This document shows positions 1 through 13,900 of a stretch of 64,000 nucleotides of DNA, piece after piece; position 1 is the first letter of the stretch; each line of letters begins with the position of its first letter. A model generated the notes under the pieces. It had not been told where the DNA came from. It saw nothing but the letters and a program-made list of their open reading frames with translations, and searched no databases. The stretch comes from Euwallacea fornicatus (Eukaryota > Arthropoda > Insecta > Coleoptera > Curculionidae): positions 186,001 to 250,000 of the forward strand of contig NW_027096029.1 of NCBI RefSeq assembly GCF_040115645.1, read 5' to 3'. Made by a program: the position numbers and the translations under genes.

Positions 1-19
1 AAAGTGGCAAATTCATCAG

Positions 20-28
20 CTCGACGAG
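20..28. other. Representative dyad, family A form (ctcgacgag)
   Basis: Monomer positions 20-28 form a four-base arm dyad, ctcg-N-cgag, around a single central base. In family A the centre is a. It is overlapped on the right by agatct (27-32), itself a perfect palindrome. The site recurs in nearly every family-A monomer, though agatct is lost in the gattttg types and the cgaaatttt types alter its flank. Confidence 0.7.
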
Positions 29-176
29 ATCTTTAAGGTGTCACACCACATCATGATTGCATCTTGTAGCATTTCCAAGGAAAATAGTACTTTATGTGCT
101 CAAACACACAACTTTTGAGACTTTTCAAAATTTGAAGCTCGCTAACATCGGCAAATGAGGACCAAATTTGTTAAAC

Positions 177-2112
177 AAAGTGTCAAATTAATCAGCTCGA
201 CGAGATCTTTAAGATGTCACAACAAATCATGATTGAATCTTGTTGAATTTCCAAGAAAAATAGTACTTTACGTGCTCAAACACACAACTTTTGAGACTTT
301 TCAAACTTCGAAGCCCGATAACTTCGGCAAATGAGGACCAAATTTGTTAAACAAAGTGTCAAATTAATCAGCTCGACGAGATCTTTAAGATGTCACACCA
401 CATCATGCTTGCATCTTGTAGCATTTCCAAGGAAAATAGTACTTTATGTGCTCAAACACACAACTTTTAAGACTTTTCAAAATTTCAAGCTCGATAACTT
501 CGGCAAATGAGGACCAAATTTGTTAAACAAAGTGTCAAATTAATCAGCTCGACGAGATCTTTAAGGTGTCACACCACATCATGATTGCATCTTGTAGCAT
601 TTCCAAGGAAAATAGTACTTTATGTGCTCAAACACACAACTTTTGAGACTTTTCAAACTTTGAAGCTCGATAACTTCGGCAAATGAGGACCAAATTTGTT
701 AAACAAAGTGGCAAATTCATCAGCTCGACGAGATTTTGAAAATGCCACAACACGTCATTATTGCATCTTGTTGAATTAACAAGAAAAATAGTACTTTATG
801 TGCTCAAACACACAACTTTTGAGACTTTTCAAACTTTGAAGCTCGATAACATCGGCAAATGAGGACCAAATTTGTTAAACAAAGTGTCAAATTAATCAGC
901 TCGACGAGATCTTTAAGATGTCTCACGACATCATGATTGCATCTTGTAGCATTTCCAAGGAAAATAGTACTTTATGTGCTCAAACACACGTCTTTTGAGA
1001 CTTTTCAAACTTTGAAGCTCGATAACTTCGGCAAATGAGGACCAAATTTGTTAAACAAAGTGGCAAATTCATCAGCTCGACGAGATCTTTAAGGTGTCGC
1101 AACAAATAATAATTGGATCATGTTGAATTTCCAAGAAAAATAGTACTTTATGTGCTCAAACACACAACTTTTCAGATTTTTCAAACTTTGAAGCTCGATA
1201 ACTTCGGCAAATGAGGACCAAATTTGTTAAACAAAGTGGCAAATTCATCAGCTCGACGAGATCTTTAAGGTGTCGCAACAAATAATAATTGGATCATGTT
1301 GAATTTCCAAGAAAAATAGTACTTTATGTGCTCAAACACACAACTTTTCAGATTTTTCAAACTTTGAAGCTCGATAACTTCGGCAAATGAGGACCAAATT
1401 TGTTAAACAAAGTGGCAAATTCATCAGCTCGACGAGATTTTGAAAATGCCACAACACGTCATTATTGCATCTTGTTGAATTAACAAGAAAAATAGTACTT
1501 TATGTGCTCAAACACACAACTTTTCAGATTTTTCAAACTTTGAAGCTCGATAACATCGGCAAATGAGGACCAAATTTGTTAAACAAAGTGTCAAATTAAT
1601 CAGCTCGACGAGATCTTTAAAATGTCACACCACATCATGATTGCATCTTGTAGCATTTCCAAGGAAAATAGTACTTTACGTGCTCAAACACAGAACTTTT
1701 GAGACTTTTCAAACTTTGAAGCTCGATAACTTCGGCAAATGAGGACCAAATTTGTTAAACAAAGTGGCAAATTCATCAGCTCGACGAGATTTTGAAAATG
1801 CCACAACACGTCATTATTGCATCTTGTTGAATTAACAAGAAAAATAGTACTTTATGTGCTCAAACACACAACTTTTGAGACTTTTCAAACTTTGAAGCTC
1901 GATAACATCGGCAAATGAGGACCAAATTTGTTAAACAAAGTGGCAAATTCATCAGCTCGACGAGATCTTTAAGGTGTCACACCACATCATGATTGCATCT
2001 TGTAGCATTTCCAAGGAAAATAGTACTTTATGTGCTCAAACACACAACTTTTGAGACTTTTCAAAATTTGAAGCTCGCTAACATCGGCAAATGAGGACCA
2101 AATTTGTTAAAC
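177..2112. repeat. Domain A higher-order repeat, copy 1 (11 monomers)
   Basis: Eleven monomers in the subtype order b-c-d-e-f-g-g-h-i-e-a, where b carries gaagcccgataac, e carries gaattaacaag, f carries acacgtctttt, g carries aataataattgg and i carries cacagaac with tttacgtgc. The nine monomers 529-2112 match 7393-8976 at an offset of 39 monomers. I saw only isolated substitutions, for example tctcacgac versus tctcaccac near 924 and ctttgaag versus cttcgaag in a g monomer. This is a higher-order unit copied as a block. Confidence 0.85.
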
Positions 2113-5100
2113 AAAGTGGCAAATTCATCAGCTCGACGAGATCTTTAAGGTGTCGCAACAAATAATAATTGGATCATGTTGAATTTCCAAGAAAAATAGT
2201 ACTTTATGTGCTCAAACACACAACTTTTCAGATTTTTCAAACTTTGAAGCTCGATAACTTCGGCAAATGAGGACCAAATTTGTTAAACAAAGTGGCAAAT
2301 TCATCAGCTCGACGAAATTTTGAAAATGCCACAACACGTCATTATTGCATCTTGTTGAATTAACAAGAAAAATAGTACTTTATGTGCTCAAACACACGTC
2401 TTTTGAGACTTTTCAAACTTTGAAGCTCGATAACATCGGCAAATGAGGACCAAATTTGTTAAACAAAGTGGCAAATTCATCAGCTCGACGAAATTTTGAA
2501 AATGCCACAACACGTCATTATTGCATCTTGTTGAATTAACAAGAAAAATAGTACTTTATGTGCTCAAACACACAACTTTTGAGACTTTTCAAACTTTGAA
2601 GCTCGATAACATCGGCAAATGAGGACCAAATTTGTTAAACAAAGTGGCAAATTCATCAGCTCGACGAAATTTTGAAAATGCCACAACACGTCATTATTGC
2701 ATCTTGTTGAATTAACAAGAAAAATAGTACTTTATGTGCTCAAACACACAACTTTTCAGATTTTTCAAACTTTGAAGCTCGATAACATCGGCAAATGAGG
2801 ACCAAATTTGTTAAACAAAGTGTCAAATTAATCAGCTCGACGAGATCTTTAAGATGTCACAACAAATCATGATTGAATCTTGTTGAATTTCCAAGAAAAA
2901 TAGTACTTTACGTGCTCAAACACACAACTTTTGAGACTTTTCAAACTTCGAAGCCCGATAACTTCGGCAAATGAGGACCAAATTTGTTAAACAAAGTGTC
3001 AAATTAATCAGCTCGACGAGATCTTTAAGATGTCACACCACATCATGCTTGCATCTTGTAGCATTTCCAAGGAAAATAGTACTTTATGTGCTCAAACACA
3101 CAACTTTTGAGACTTTTCAAAATTTCAAGCTCGATAACTTCGGCAAATGAGGACCAAATTTGTTAAACAAAGTGGCAAATTCATCAGCTCGACGAGATTT
3201 TGAAAATGCCACAACACGTCATTATTGCATCTTGTTGAATTAACAAGAAAAATAGTACTTTATGTGCTCAAACACACAACTTTTGAGACTTTTCAAACTT
3301 TGAAGCTCGATAACATCGGCAAATGAGGACCAAATTTGTTAAACAAAGTGGCAAATTCATCAGCTCGACGAGATCTTTAAGGTGTCACACCACATCATGA
3401 TTGCATCTTGTAGCATTTCCAAGGAAAATAGTACTTTATGTGCTCAAACACACAACTTTTGAGACTTTTCAAAATTTGAAGCTCGCTAACATCGGCAAAT
3501 GAGGACCAAATTTGTTAAACAAAGTGGCAAATTCATCAGCTCGACGAAATTTTGAAAATGCCACAACACGTCATTATTGCATCTTGTTGAATTAACAAGA
3601 AAAATAGTACTTTATGTGCTCAAACACACAACTTTTCAGATTTTTCAAACTTTGAAGCTCGATAACTTCGGCAAATGAGGACCAAATTTGTTAAACAAAG
3701 TGGCAAATTCATCAGCTCGACGAAATTTTGAAAATGCCACAACACGTCATTATTGCATCTTGTTGAATTAACAAGAAAAATAGTACTTTATGTGCTCAAA
3801 CACACAACTTTTGAGACTTTTCAAACTTTGAAGCTCGATAACATCGGCAAATGAGGACCAAATTTGTTAAACAAAGTGGCAAATTCATCAGCTCGACGAA
3901 ATTTTGAAAATGCCACAACACGTCATTATTGCATCTTGTTGAATTAACAAGAAAAATAGTACTTTATGTGCTCAAACACACAACTTTTCAGATTTTTCAA
4001 ACTTTGAAGCTCGATAACATCGGCAAATGAGGACCAAATTTGTTAAACAAAGTGTCAAATTAATCAGCTCGACGAGATCTTTAAGATGTCACAACAAATC
4101 ATGATTGAATCTTGTTGAATTTCCAAGAAAAATAGTACTTTACGTGCTCAAACACACAACTTTTGAGACTTTTCAAACTTCGAAGCCCGATAACTTCGGC
4201 AAATGAGGACCAAATTTGTTAAACAAAGTGTCAAATTAATCAGCTCGACGAGATCTTTAAGATGTCACACCACATCATGCTTGCATCTTGTAGCATTTCC
4301 AAGGAAAATAGTACTTTATGTGCTCAAACACACAACTTTTGAGACTTTTCAAAATTTGAAGCTCGCTAACATCGGCAAATGAGGACCAAATTTGTTAAAC
4401 AAAGTGGCAAATTCATCAGCTCGACGAGATCTTTAAGGTGTCGCAACAAATAATAATTGGATCATGTTGAATTTCCAAGAAAAATAGTACTTTATGTGCT
4501 CAAACACACAACTTTTCAGATTTTTCAAACTTTGAAGCTCGATAACTTCGGCAAATGAGGACCAAATTTGTTAAACAAAGTGGCAAATTCATCAGCTCGA
4601 CGAAATTTTGAAAATGCCACAACACGTCATTATTGCATCTTGTTGAATTAACAAGAAAAATAGTACTTTATGTGCTCAAACACACGTCTTTTGAGACTTT
4701 TCAAACTTTGAAGCTCGATAACATCGGCAAATGAGGACCAAATTTGTTAAACAAAGTGGCAAATTCATCAGCTCGACGAAATTTTGAAAATGCCACAACA
4801 CGTCATTATTGCATCTTGTTGAATTAACAAGAAAAATAGTACTTTATGTGCTCAAACACACAACTTTTGAGACTTTTCAAACTTTGAAGCTCGATAACAT
4901 CGGCAAATGAGGACCAAATTTGTTAAACAAAGTGGCAAATTCATCAGCTCGACGAAATTTTGAAAATGCCACAACACGTCATTATTGCATCTTGTTGAAT
5001 TAACAAGAAAAATAGTACTTTATGTGCTCAAACACACAACTTTTCAGATTTTTCAAACTTTGAAGCTCGATAACTTCGGCAAATGAGGACCAAATTTGTT

Positions 5101-5456
5101 AAACAAAGTGGCAAATTCATCAGCTCGACGAAATTTTGAAAATGCCACAACACGTCATTATTGCATCTTGTTGAATTAACAAGAAAAATAGTACTTTATG
5201 TGCTCAAACACACAACTTTTGAGACTTTTCAAACTTTGAAGCTCGATAACATCGGCAAATGAGGACCAAATTTGTTAAACAAAGTGGCAAATTCATCAGC
5301 TCGACGAAATTTTGAAAATGCCACAACACGTCATTATTGCATTTTGTTGAATTAACAAGAAAAATAGTACTTTATGTGCTCAGACACACAACTTTTCAGA
5401 TTTTTCAAACTTTGAAGCTCGATAACATCGGCAAATGAGGACCAAATTTGTTAAAC
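2113..5456. repeat. Domain A shuffled block of 19 monomers
   Basis: Between higher-order copies 1 and 2 the subtype order changes to g-j-k-l-b-c-e-a-m-k-l-b-c/a-g-j-k-m-k-l. Types j, k, l and m share cgaaattttgaaaatgcc and differ by acacgtctttt versus acacaactttt, tgag versus tcag, and catcgg versus cttcgg. 2113-2640 matches 4401-4928 (offset 13 monomers), 2641-3168 matches 5281-5808 (offset 15), and 3521-4048 matches 4929-5456 (offset 8). The two extra monomers at 4929-5280 explain the change of offset. The monomer at 4225 begins as type c and ends as type a, so it is a recombinant. Confidence 0.8.
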
Positions 5457-7216
5457 AAAGTGTCAAATTAATCAGCTCGACGAGATCTTTAAGATGTCAC
5501 AACAAATCATGATTGAATCTTGTTGAATTTCCAAGAAAAATAGTACTTTACGTGCTCAAACACACAACTTTTGAGACTTTTCAAACTTCGAAGCCCGATA
5601 ACTTCGGCAAATGAGGACCAAATTTGTTAAACAAAGTGTCAAATTAATCAGCTCGACGAGATCTTTAAGATGTCACACCACATCATGCTTGCATCTTGTA
5701 GCATTTCCAAGGAAAATAGTACTTTATGTGCTCAAACACACAACTTTTGAGACTTTTCAAAATTTCAAGCTCGATAACTTCGGCAAATGAGGACCAAATT
5801 TGTTAAACAAAGTGTCAAATTAATCAGCTCGACGAGATCTTTAAGGTGTCACACCACATCATGATTGCATCTTGTAGCATTTCCAAGGAAAATAGTACTT
5901 TATGTGCTCAAACACACAACTTTTGAGACTTTTCAAACTTTGAAGCTCGATAACTTCGGCAAATGAGGACCAAATTTGTTAAACAAAGTGGCAAATTCAT
6001 CAGCTCGACGAGATTTTGAAAATGCCACAACACGTCATTATTGCATCTTGTTGAATTAACAAGAAAAATAGTACTTTATGTGCTCAAACACACAACTTTT
6101 GAGACTTTTCAAACTTTGAAGCTCGATAACATCGGCAAATGAGGACCAAATTTGTTAAACAAAGTGTCAAATTAATCAGCTCGACGAGATCTTTAAGATG
6201 TCTCACCACATCATGATTGCATCTTGTAGCATTTCCAAGGAAAATAGTACTTTATGTGCTCAAACACACGTCTTTTGAGACTTTTCAAACTTTGAAGCTC
6301 GATAACTTCGGCAAATGAGGACCAAATTTGTTAAACAAAGTGGCAAATTCATCAGCTCGACGAGATCTTTAAGGTGTCGCAACAAATAATAATTGGATCA
6401 TGTTGAATTTCCAAGAAAAATAGTACTTTATGTGCTCAAACACACAACTTTTCAGATTTTTCAAACTTTGAAGCTCGATAACTTCGGCAAATGAGGACCA
6501 AATTTGTTAAACAAAGTGGCAAATTCATCAGCTCGACGAGATTTTGAAAATGCCACAACACGTCATTATTGCATCTTGTTGAATTAACAAGAAAAATAGT
6601 ACTTTATGTGCTCAAACACACAACTTTTCAGATTTTTCAAACTTTGAAGCTCGATAACATCGGCAAATGAGGACCAAATTTGTTAAACAAAGTGTCAAAT
6701 TAATCAGCTCGACGAGATCTTTAAAATGTCACACCACATCATGATTGCATCTTGTAGCATTTCCAAGGAAAATAGTACTTTACGTGCTCAAACACAGAAC
6801 TTTTGAGACTTTTCAAACTTTGAAGCTCGATAACTTCGGCAAATGAGGACCAAATTTGTTAAACAAAGTGGCAAATTCATCAGCTCGACGAGATTTTGAA
6901 AATGCCACAACACGTCATTATTGCATCTTGTTGAATTAACAAGAAAAATAGTACTTTATGTGCTCAAACACACAACTTTTGAGACTTTTCAAACTTTGAA
7001 GCTCGATAACATCGGCAAATGAGGACCAAATTTGTTAAACAAAGTGGCAAATTCATCAGCTCGACGAGATCTTTAAGGTGTCACACCACATCATGATTGC
7101 ATCTTGTAGCATTTCCAAGGAAAATAGTACTTTATGTGCTCAAACACACAACTTTTGAGACTTTTCAAAATTTGAAGCTCGCTAACATCGGCAAATGAGG
7201 ACCAAATTTGTTAAAC
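5457..7216. repeat. Domain A higher-order repeat, copy 2 (10 monomers)
   Basis: Subtype order b-c-d-e-f-g-h-i-e-a. It equals copy 1 with one of the two adjacent g monomers removed, which is what unequal exchange between neighbouring g monomers would give. It is followed directly by copy 3, so copies 2, 3 and 4 form a true tandem of 1.76-1.94-kb units. Confidence 0.85.
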
Positions 7217-8976
7217 AAAGTGTCAAATTAATCAGCTCGACGAGATCTTTAAGATGTCACAACAAATCATGATTGAATCTTGTTGAATTTCCAAGAAAAA
7301 TAGTACTTTACGTGCTCAAACACACAACTTTTGAGACTTTTCAAACTTCGAAGCCCGATAACTTCGGCAAATGAGGACCAAATTTGTTAAACAAAGTGTC
7401 AAATTAATCAGCTCGACGAGATCTTTAAGGTGTCACACCACATCATGATTGCATCTTGTAGCATTTCCAAGGAAAATAGTACTTTATGTGCTCAAACACA
7501 CAACTTTTGAGACTTTTCAAACTTTGAAGCTCGATAACTTCGGCAAATGAGGACCAAATTTGTTAAACAAAGTGGCAAATTCATCAGCTCGACGAGATTT
7601 TGAAAATGCCACAACACGTCATTATTGCATCTTGTTGAATTAACAAGAAAAATAGTACTTTATGTGCTCAAACACACAACTTTTGAGACTTTTCAAACTT
7701 TGAAGCTCGATAACATCGGCAAATGAGGACCAAATTTGTTAAACAAAGTGTCAAATTAATCAGCTCGACGAGATCTTTAAGATGTCTCACCACATCATGA
7801 TTGCATCTTGTAGCATTTCCAAGGAAAATAGTACTTTATGTGCTCAAACACACGTCTTTTGAGACTTTTCAAACTTTGAAGCTCGATAACTTCGGCAAAT
7901 GAGGACCAAATTTGTTAAACAAAGTGGCAAATTCATCAGCTCGACGAGATCTTTAAGGTGTCGCAACAAATAATAATTGGATCATGTTGAATTTCCAAGA
8001 AAAATAGTACTTTATGTGCTCAAACACACAACTTTTCAGATTTTTCAAACTTCGAAGCTCGATAACTTCGGCAAATGAGGACCAAATTTGTTAAACAAAG
8101 TGGCAAATTCATCAGCTCGACGAGATCTTTAAGGTGTCGCAACAAATAATAATTGGATCATGTTGAATTTCCAAGAAAAATAGTACTTTATGTGCTCAAA
8201 CACACAACTTTTCAGATTTTTCAAACTTTGAAGCTCGATAACTTCGGCAAATGAGGACCAAATTTGTTAAACAAAGTGGCAAATTCATCAGCTCGACGAG
8301 ATTTTGAAAATGCCACAACACGTCATTATTGCATCTTGTTGAATTAACAAGAAAAATAGTACTTTATGTGCTCAAACACACAACTTTTCAGATTTTTCAA
8401 ACTTTGAAGCTCGATAACATCGGCAAATGAGGACCAAATTTGTTAAACAAAGTGTCAAATTAATCAGCTCGACGAGATCTTTAAAATGTCACACCACATC
8501 ATGATTGCATCTTGTAGCATTTCCAAGGAAAATAGTACTTTACGTGCTCAAACACAGAACTTTTGAGACTTTTCAAACTTTGAAGCTCGATAACTTCGGC
8601 AAATGAGGACCAAATTTGTTAAACAAAGTGGCAAATTCATCAGCTCGACGAGATTTTGAAAATGCCACAACACGTCATTATTGCATCTTGTTGAATTAAC
8701 AAGAAAAATAGTACTTTATGTGCTCAAACACACAACTTTTGAGACTTTTCAAACTTTGAAGCTCGATAACATCGGCAAATGAGGACCAAATTTGTTAAAC
8801 AAAGTGGCAAATTCATCAGCTCGACGAGATCTTTAAGGTGTCACACCACATCATGATTGCATCTTGTAGCATTTCCAAGGAAAATAGTACTTTATGTGCT
8901 CAAACACACAACTTTTGAGACTTTTCAAAATTTGAAGCTCGCTAACATCGGCAAATGAGGACCAAATTTGTTAAAC
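7217..8976. repeat. Domain A higher-order repeat, copy 3 (10 monomers)
   Basis: Subtype order b-d-e-f-g-g-h-i-e-a. The c monomer of copies 1 and 2 is absent and both g monomers are present, so this copy has the same total length as copy 2 by a different route. One g monomer (7921-8096) reads cttcgaagc where others read ctttgaagc. The start of copy 4 matches this copy at an offset of 1,760 bp. Confidence 0.85.
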
Positions 8977-10912
8977 AAAGTGTCAAATTAATCAGCTCGA
9001 CGAGATCTTTAAGATGTCACAACAAATCATGATTGAATCTTGTTGAATTTCCAAGAAAAATAGTACTTTACGTGCTCAAACACACAACTTTTGAGACTTT
9101 TCAAACTTCGAAGCCCGATAACTTCGGCAAATGAGGACCAAATTTGTTAAACAAAGTGTCAAATTAATCAGCTCGACGAGATCTTTAAGGTGTCACACCA
9201 CATCATGATTGCATCTTGTAGCATTTCCAAGGAAAATAGTACTTTATGTGCTCAAACACACAACTTTTGAGACTTTTCAAACTTTGAAGCTCGATAACTT
9301 CGGCAAATGAGGACCAAATTTGTTAAACAAAGTGGCAAATTCATCAGCTCGACGAGATTTTGAAAATGCCACAACACGTCATTATTGCATCTTGTTGAAT
9401 TAACAAGAAAAATAGTACTTTATGTGCTCAAACACACAACTTTTGAGACTTTTCAAACTTTGAAGCTCGATAACATCGGCAAATGAGGACCAAATTTGTT
9501 AAACAAAATGTCAAATTAATCAGCTCGACGAGATCTTTAAGATGTCTCACCACATCATGATTGCATCTTGTAGCATTTCCAAGGAAAATAGTACTTTATG
9601 TGCTCAAACACACGTCTTTTGAGACTTTTCAAACTTTGAAGCTCGATAACTTCGGCAAATGAGGACCAAATTTGTTAAACAAAGTGGCAAATTCATCAGC
9701 TCGACGAGATCTTTAAGGTGTCGCAACAAATAATAATTGGATCATGTTGAATTTCCAAGAAAAATAGTACTTTATGTGCTCAAACACACAACTTTTCAGA
9801 TTTTTCAAACTTTGAAGCTCGATAACTTCGGCAAATGAGGACCAAATTTGTTAAACAAAGTGGCAAATTCATCAGCTCGACGAAATTTTGAAAATGCCAC
9901 AACACGTCATTATTGCATCTTGTTGAATTAACAAGAAAAATAGTACTTTATGTGCTCAAACACACGTCTTTTGAGACTTTTCAAACTTTGAAGCTCGATA
10001 ACTTCGGCAAATGAGGACCAAATTTGTTAAACAAAGTGGCAAATTCATCAGCTCGACGAGATTTTGAAAATGCCACAACACGTCATTATTGCATCTTGTT
10101 GAATTAACAAGAAAAATAGTACTTTATGTGCTCAAACACACAACTTTTGAGACTTTTCAAACTTTGAAGCTCGATAACATCGGCAAATGAGGACCAAATT
10201 TGTTAAACAAAGTGGCAAATTCATCAGCTCGACGAAATTTTGAAAATGCCACAACACGTCATTATTGCATCTTGTTGAATTAACAAGAAAAATAGTACTT
10301 TATGTGCTCAAACACACAACTTTTCAGATTTTTCAAACTTTGAAGCTCGATAACATCGGCAAATGAGGACCAAATTTGTTAAACAAAGTGTCAAATTAAT
10401 CAGCTCGACGAGATCTTTAAAATGTCACACCACAATATGATTGCATCTTGTAGCATTTCCAAGGAAAATAGTACTTTACGTGCTCAAACACAGAACTTTT
10501 GAGACTTTTCAAACTTTGAAGCTCGATAACTTCGGCAAATGAGGACCAAATTTGTTAAACAAAGTGGCAAATTCATCAGCTCGACGAGATTTTGAAAATG
10601 CCACAACACGTCATTATTGCATCTTGTTGAATTAACAAGAAAAATAGTACTTTATGTGCTCAAACACACAACTTTTGAGACTTTTCAAACTTTGAAGCTC
10701 GATAACATCGGCAAATGAGGACCAAATTTGTTAAACAAAGTGGCAAATTCATCAGCTCGACGAGATCTTTAAGGTGTCACACCACATCATGATTGCATCT
10801 TGTAGCATTTCCAAGGAAAATAGTACTTTATGTGCTCAAACACACAACTTTTGAGACTTTTCAAAATTTGAAGCTCGCTAACATCGGCAAATGAGGACCA
10901 AATTTGTTAAAC
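8977..10912. repeat. Domain A higher-order repeat, copy 4 (11 monomers)
   Basis: Subtype order b-d-e-f-g-j-e-l-i-e-a. The first five monomers follow copy 3. A j-e-l group like that of the 2.1-5.4-kb block then replaces g-h, and the unit ends again with i-e-a. Small private changes include aaaatgtc instead of aaagtgtc near 9505 and cacaatatg instead of cacatcatg near 10,435. It is the last well-ordered higher-order copy before the boundary zone. Confidence 0.8.
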
Positions 10913-13900
10913 AAAGTGGCAAATTCATCAGCTCGACGAGATTTTGAATATGCCACAACACGTCATTATTGCATCTTGTTGAATTGACAAGAAAAATAGT
11001 ACTTTATGTGCTCAAACACACAACTTTTGAGACTTTTCAAACTTTGAAGCTCGATAACTTCGGCAAATGAGGACCAAATTTGTTAAACAAAGTGGCAAAT
11101 TCATCAGCTCGACGAGATTTTGAAAATGCCACAACACGTCATTATTGCATCTTGTTGAATTAACAAGAAAAATAGTACTTTATGTGCTCAAACACACAAC
11201 TTTTGAGACTTTTCAAACTTTGAAGCTCGATAACATCGGCAAATGAGGACCAAATTTGTTAAACAAAGTGGCAAATTCATCAGCTCGACGAGATCTTTAA
11301 GGTGTCACACCACATCATGATTGCATCTTGTAGCATTTCCAAGGAAAATAGTACTTTATGTGCTCAAACACACAACTTTTGAGACTTTTCAAAATTTGAA
11401 GCTCGCTAACATCGGCAAATGAGGACCAAATTTGTTAAACAAAGTGTCAAATTAATCAGCTCGACGAGATCTTGAAGATGTCACAACAAATCATGATTGA
11501 ATCTTGTTGAATTTCCAAGAAAAATAGTACTTTACGTGCTCAAACACACAACTTTTGAGACTTTTCAAACTTCGAAGCCCGATAACTTCGGCAAATGAGG
11601 ACCAAATTTGTTAAACAAAGTGTCAAATTAATCAGCTCGACGAGATCTTTAAGATGTCACACCACATCATGCTTGCATCTTGTAGCATTTCCAAGGAAAA
11701 TAGTACTTTATGTGCTCAAACACACAACTTTTGAGACTTTTCAAAATTTCAAGCTCGATAACTTCGGCAAATGAGGACCAAATTTGTTAAACAAAGTGTC
11801 AAATTAATCAGCTCGACGAGATCTTTAAGGTGTCACACCACATCATGATTGCATCTTGTAGCATTTCCAAGGAAAATAGTACTTTATGTGCTCAAACACA
11901 CAACTTTTGAGACTTTTCAAACTTTGAAGCTCGATAACTTCGGCAAATGAGGACCAAATTTGTTAAACAAAGTGGCAAATTCATCAGCTCGACGAGATTT
12001 TGAAATTGCCACAACATGTCATTATTGCATCTTGTTGAATTAACAAGAAAAATAGTACTTTATGTGCTCAAACACACAACTTTTGAGACTTTTCAAACTT
12101 TGAAGCTCGATAACATCGGCAAATGAGGACCAAATTTGTTAAACAAAGTGTCAAATTAATCAGCTCGACGAGATCTTTAAGATGTCACACCACATCATGC
12201 TTGCATCTTGTAGCATTTCCAAGGAAAATAGTACTTTATGTGCTCAAACACACAACTTTTGAGACTTTTCAAAATTTCAAGCTCGAATAACTTCGGCAAA
12301 TGAGGACCAAATTTGTTAAACAAAGTGTCAAATTCATCAGCTCGACGAGATCTTTAAAATGTCACACCACATCATGATTGCATCTTGTAGCATTTCCAAG
12401 GAAAATAGTACTTTACGTGCTCAAACACAGAACTTTTGAGACTTTTCAAACTTTGAAGCTCGATAACTTCGGCAAATGAGGACCAAATTTGTTAAACAAA
12501 GTGGCAAATTAATCAGCTCGACGAGATCTTTAAGGTGTCACACCACATCATGATTGCATCTTGTAGCATTTCCAAGGAAAATAGTACTTTATGTGCTCAA
12601 ACACACAACTTTTGAGACTTTTCAAAATTTGAAGCTCGCTAACATCGGCAAATGAGGACCAAATTTGTTAAACAAAGTGTCAAATTAATCAGCTCGACGA
12701 GATCTTTAAGATGTCACAACAAATCATGATTGAATCTTGTTGAATTTCCAAGAAAAATAGTACTTTACGTGCTCAAACACAGAACTTTTGAGACTTTTCA
12801 AACTTTGAAGCTCGATAACTTCGGCAAATGAGGACCAAATTTGTTAAACAAAGTGGCAAATTCATCAGCTCGACGAGATCTTTAAAATGTCACACCACAT
12901 CATGATTGCATCTTGTAGCATTTCCAAGGAAAATAGTACTTTACGTGCTCAAACACAGAACTTTTGAGACTTTTCAAACTTTGAAGCTCGATAACTTCGG
13001 CAAATGAGGACCAAATTTGTTAAACAAAGTGGCAAATTCATCAGCTCGACGAGATTTTGAAAATGCCACAACACGTCATTATTGCATCTTGTTGAATTAA
13101 CAAGAAAAATAGTACTTTATGTGCTCAAACACACAACTTTTGAGACTTTTCAAACTTTGAAGCTCGATAACATCGGCAAAGAGGACCAAATTTGTTAAAC
13201 AAAGTGGCAAATTCATCAGCTCGACGAGATCTTTAAGGTGTCGCACCACATCATGATTGCATCTTGTAGCATTTCCAAGGAAAATAGTACTTTATGTGCT
13301 CAAACACACAACTTTTGAGACTTTTCAAAATTTGAAGCTCGCTAACATCGGCAAATGAGGACCAAATTTGTTAAACAAAGTGTCAAATTAATCAGCTCGA
13401 CGAGATCTTTAAGATGTCACAACAAATCATGATTGAATCTTGTTGAATTTCCAAGAAAAATAGTACTTTACGTGCTCAAACACAGAACTTTTGAGACTTT
13501 TCAAACTTTGAAGCTCGATAACTTCGGCAAATGAGGACCAAATTTGTTAAACAAAGTGGCAAATTCATCAGCTCGACGAGATCTTTAAAATGTCACACCA
13601 CATCATGATTGCATCTTGTAGCATTTCCAAGGAAAATAGTACTTTACGTGCTCAAACACAGAACTTTTGAGACTTTTCAAACTTTGAAGCTCGATAACTT
13701 CGGCAAATGAGGACCAAATTTGTTAAACAAAGTGGCAAATTCATCAGCTCGACGAGATTTTGAAAATGCCACAACACGTCATGATTGCATCTTGTAGCAT
13801 TTCCAAGGAAAATAGTACTTTATGTGCTCAAACACACAACTTTTGAGACTTTTCAAAATTTGAAGCTCGCTAACATCGGCAAATGAGGACTAAATTTGTT

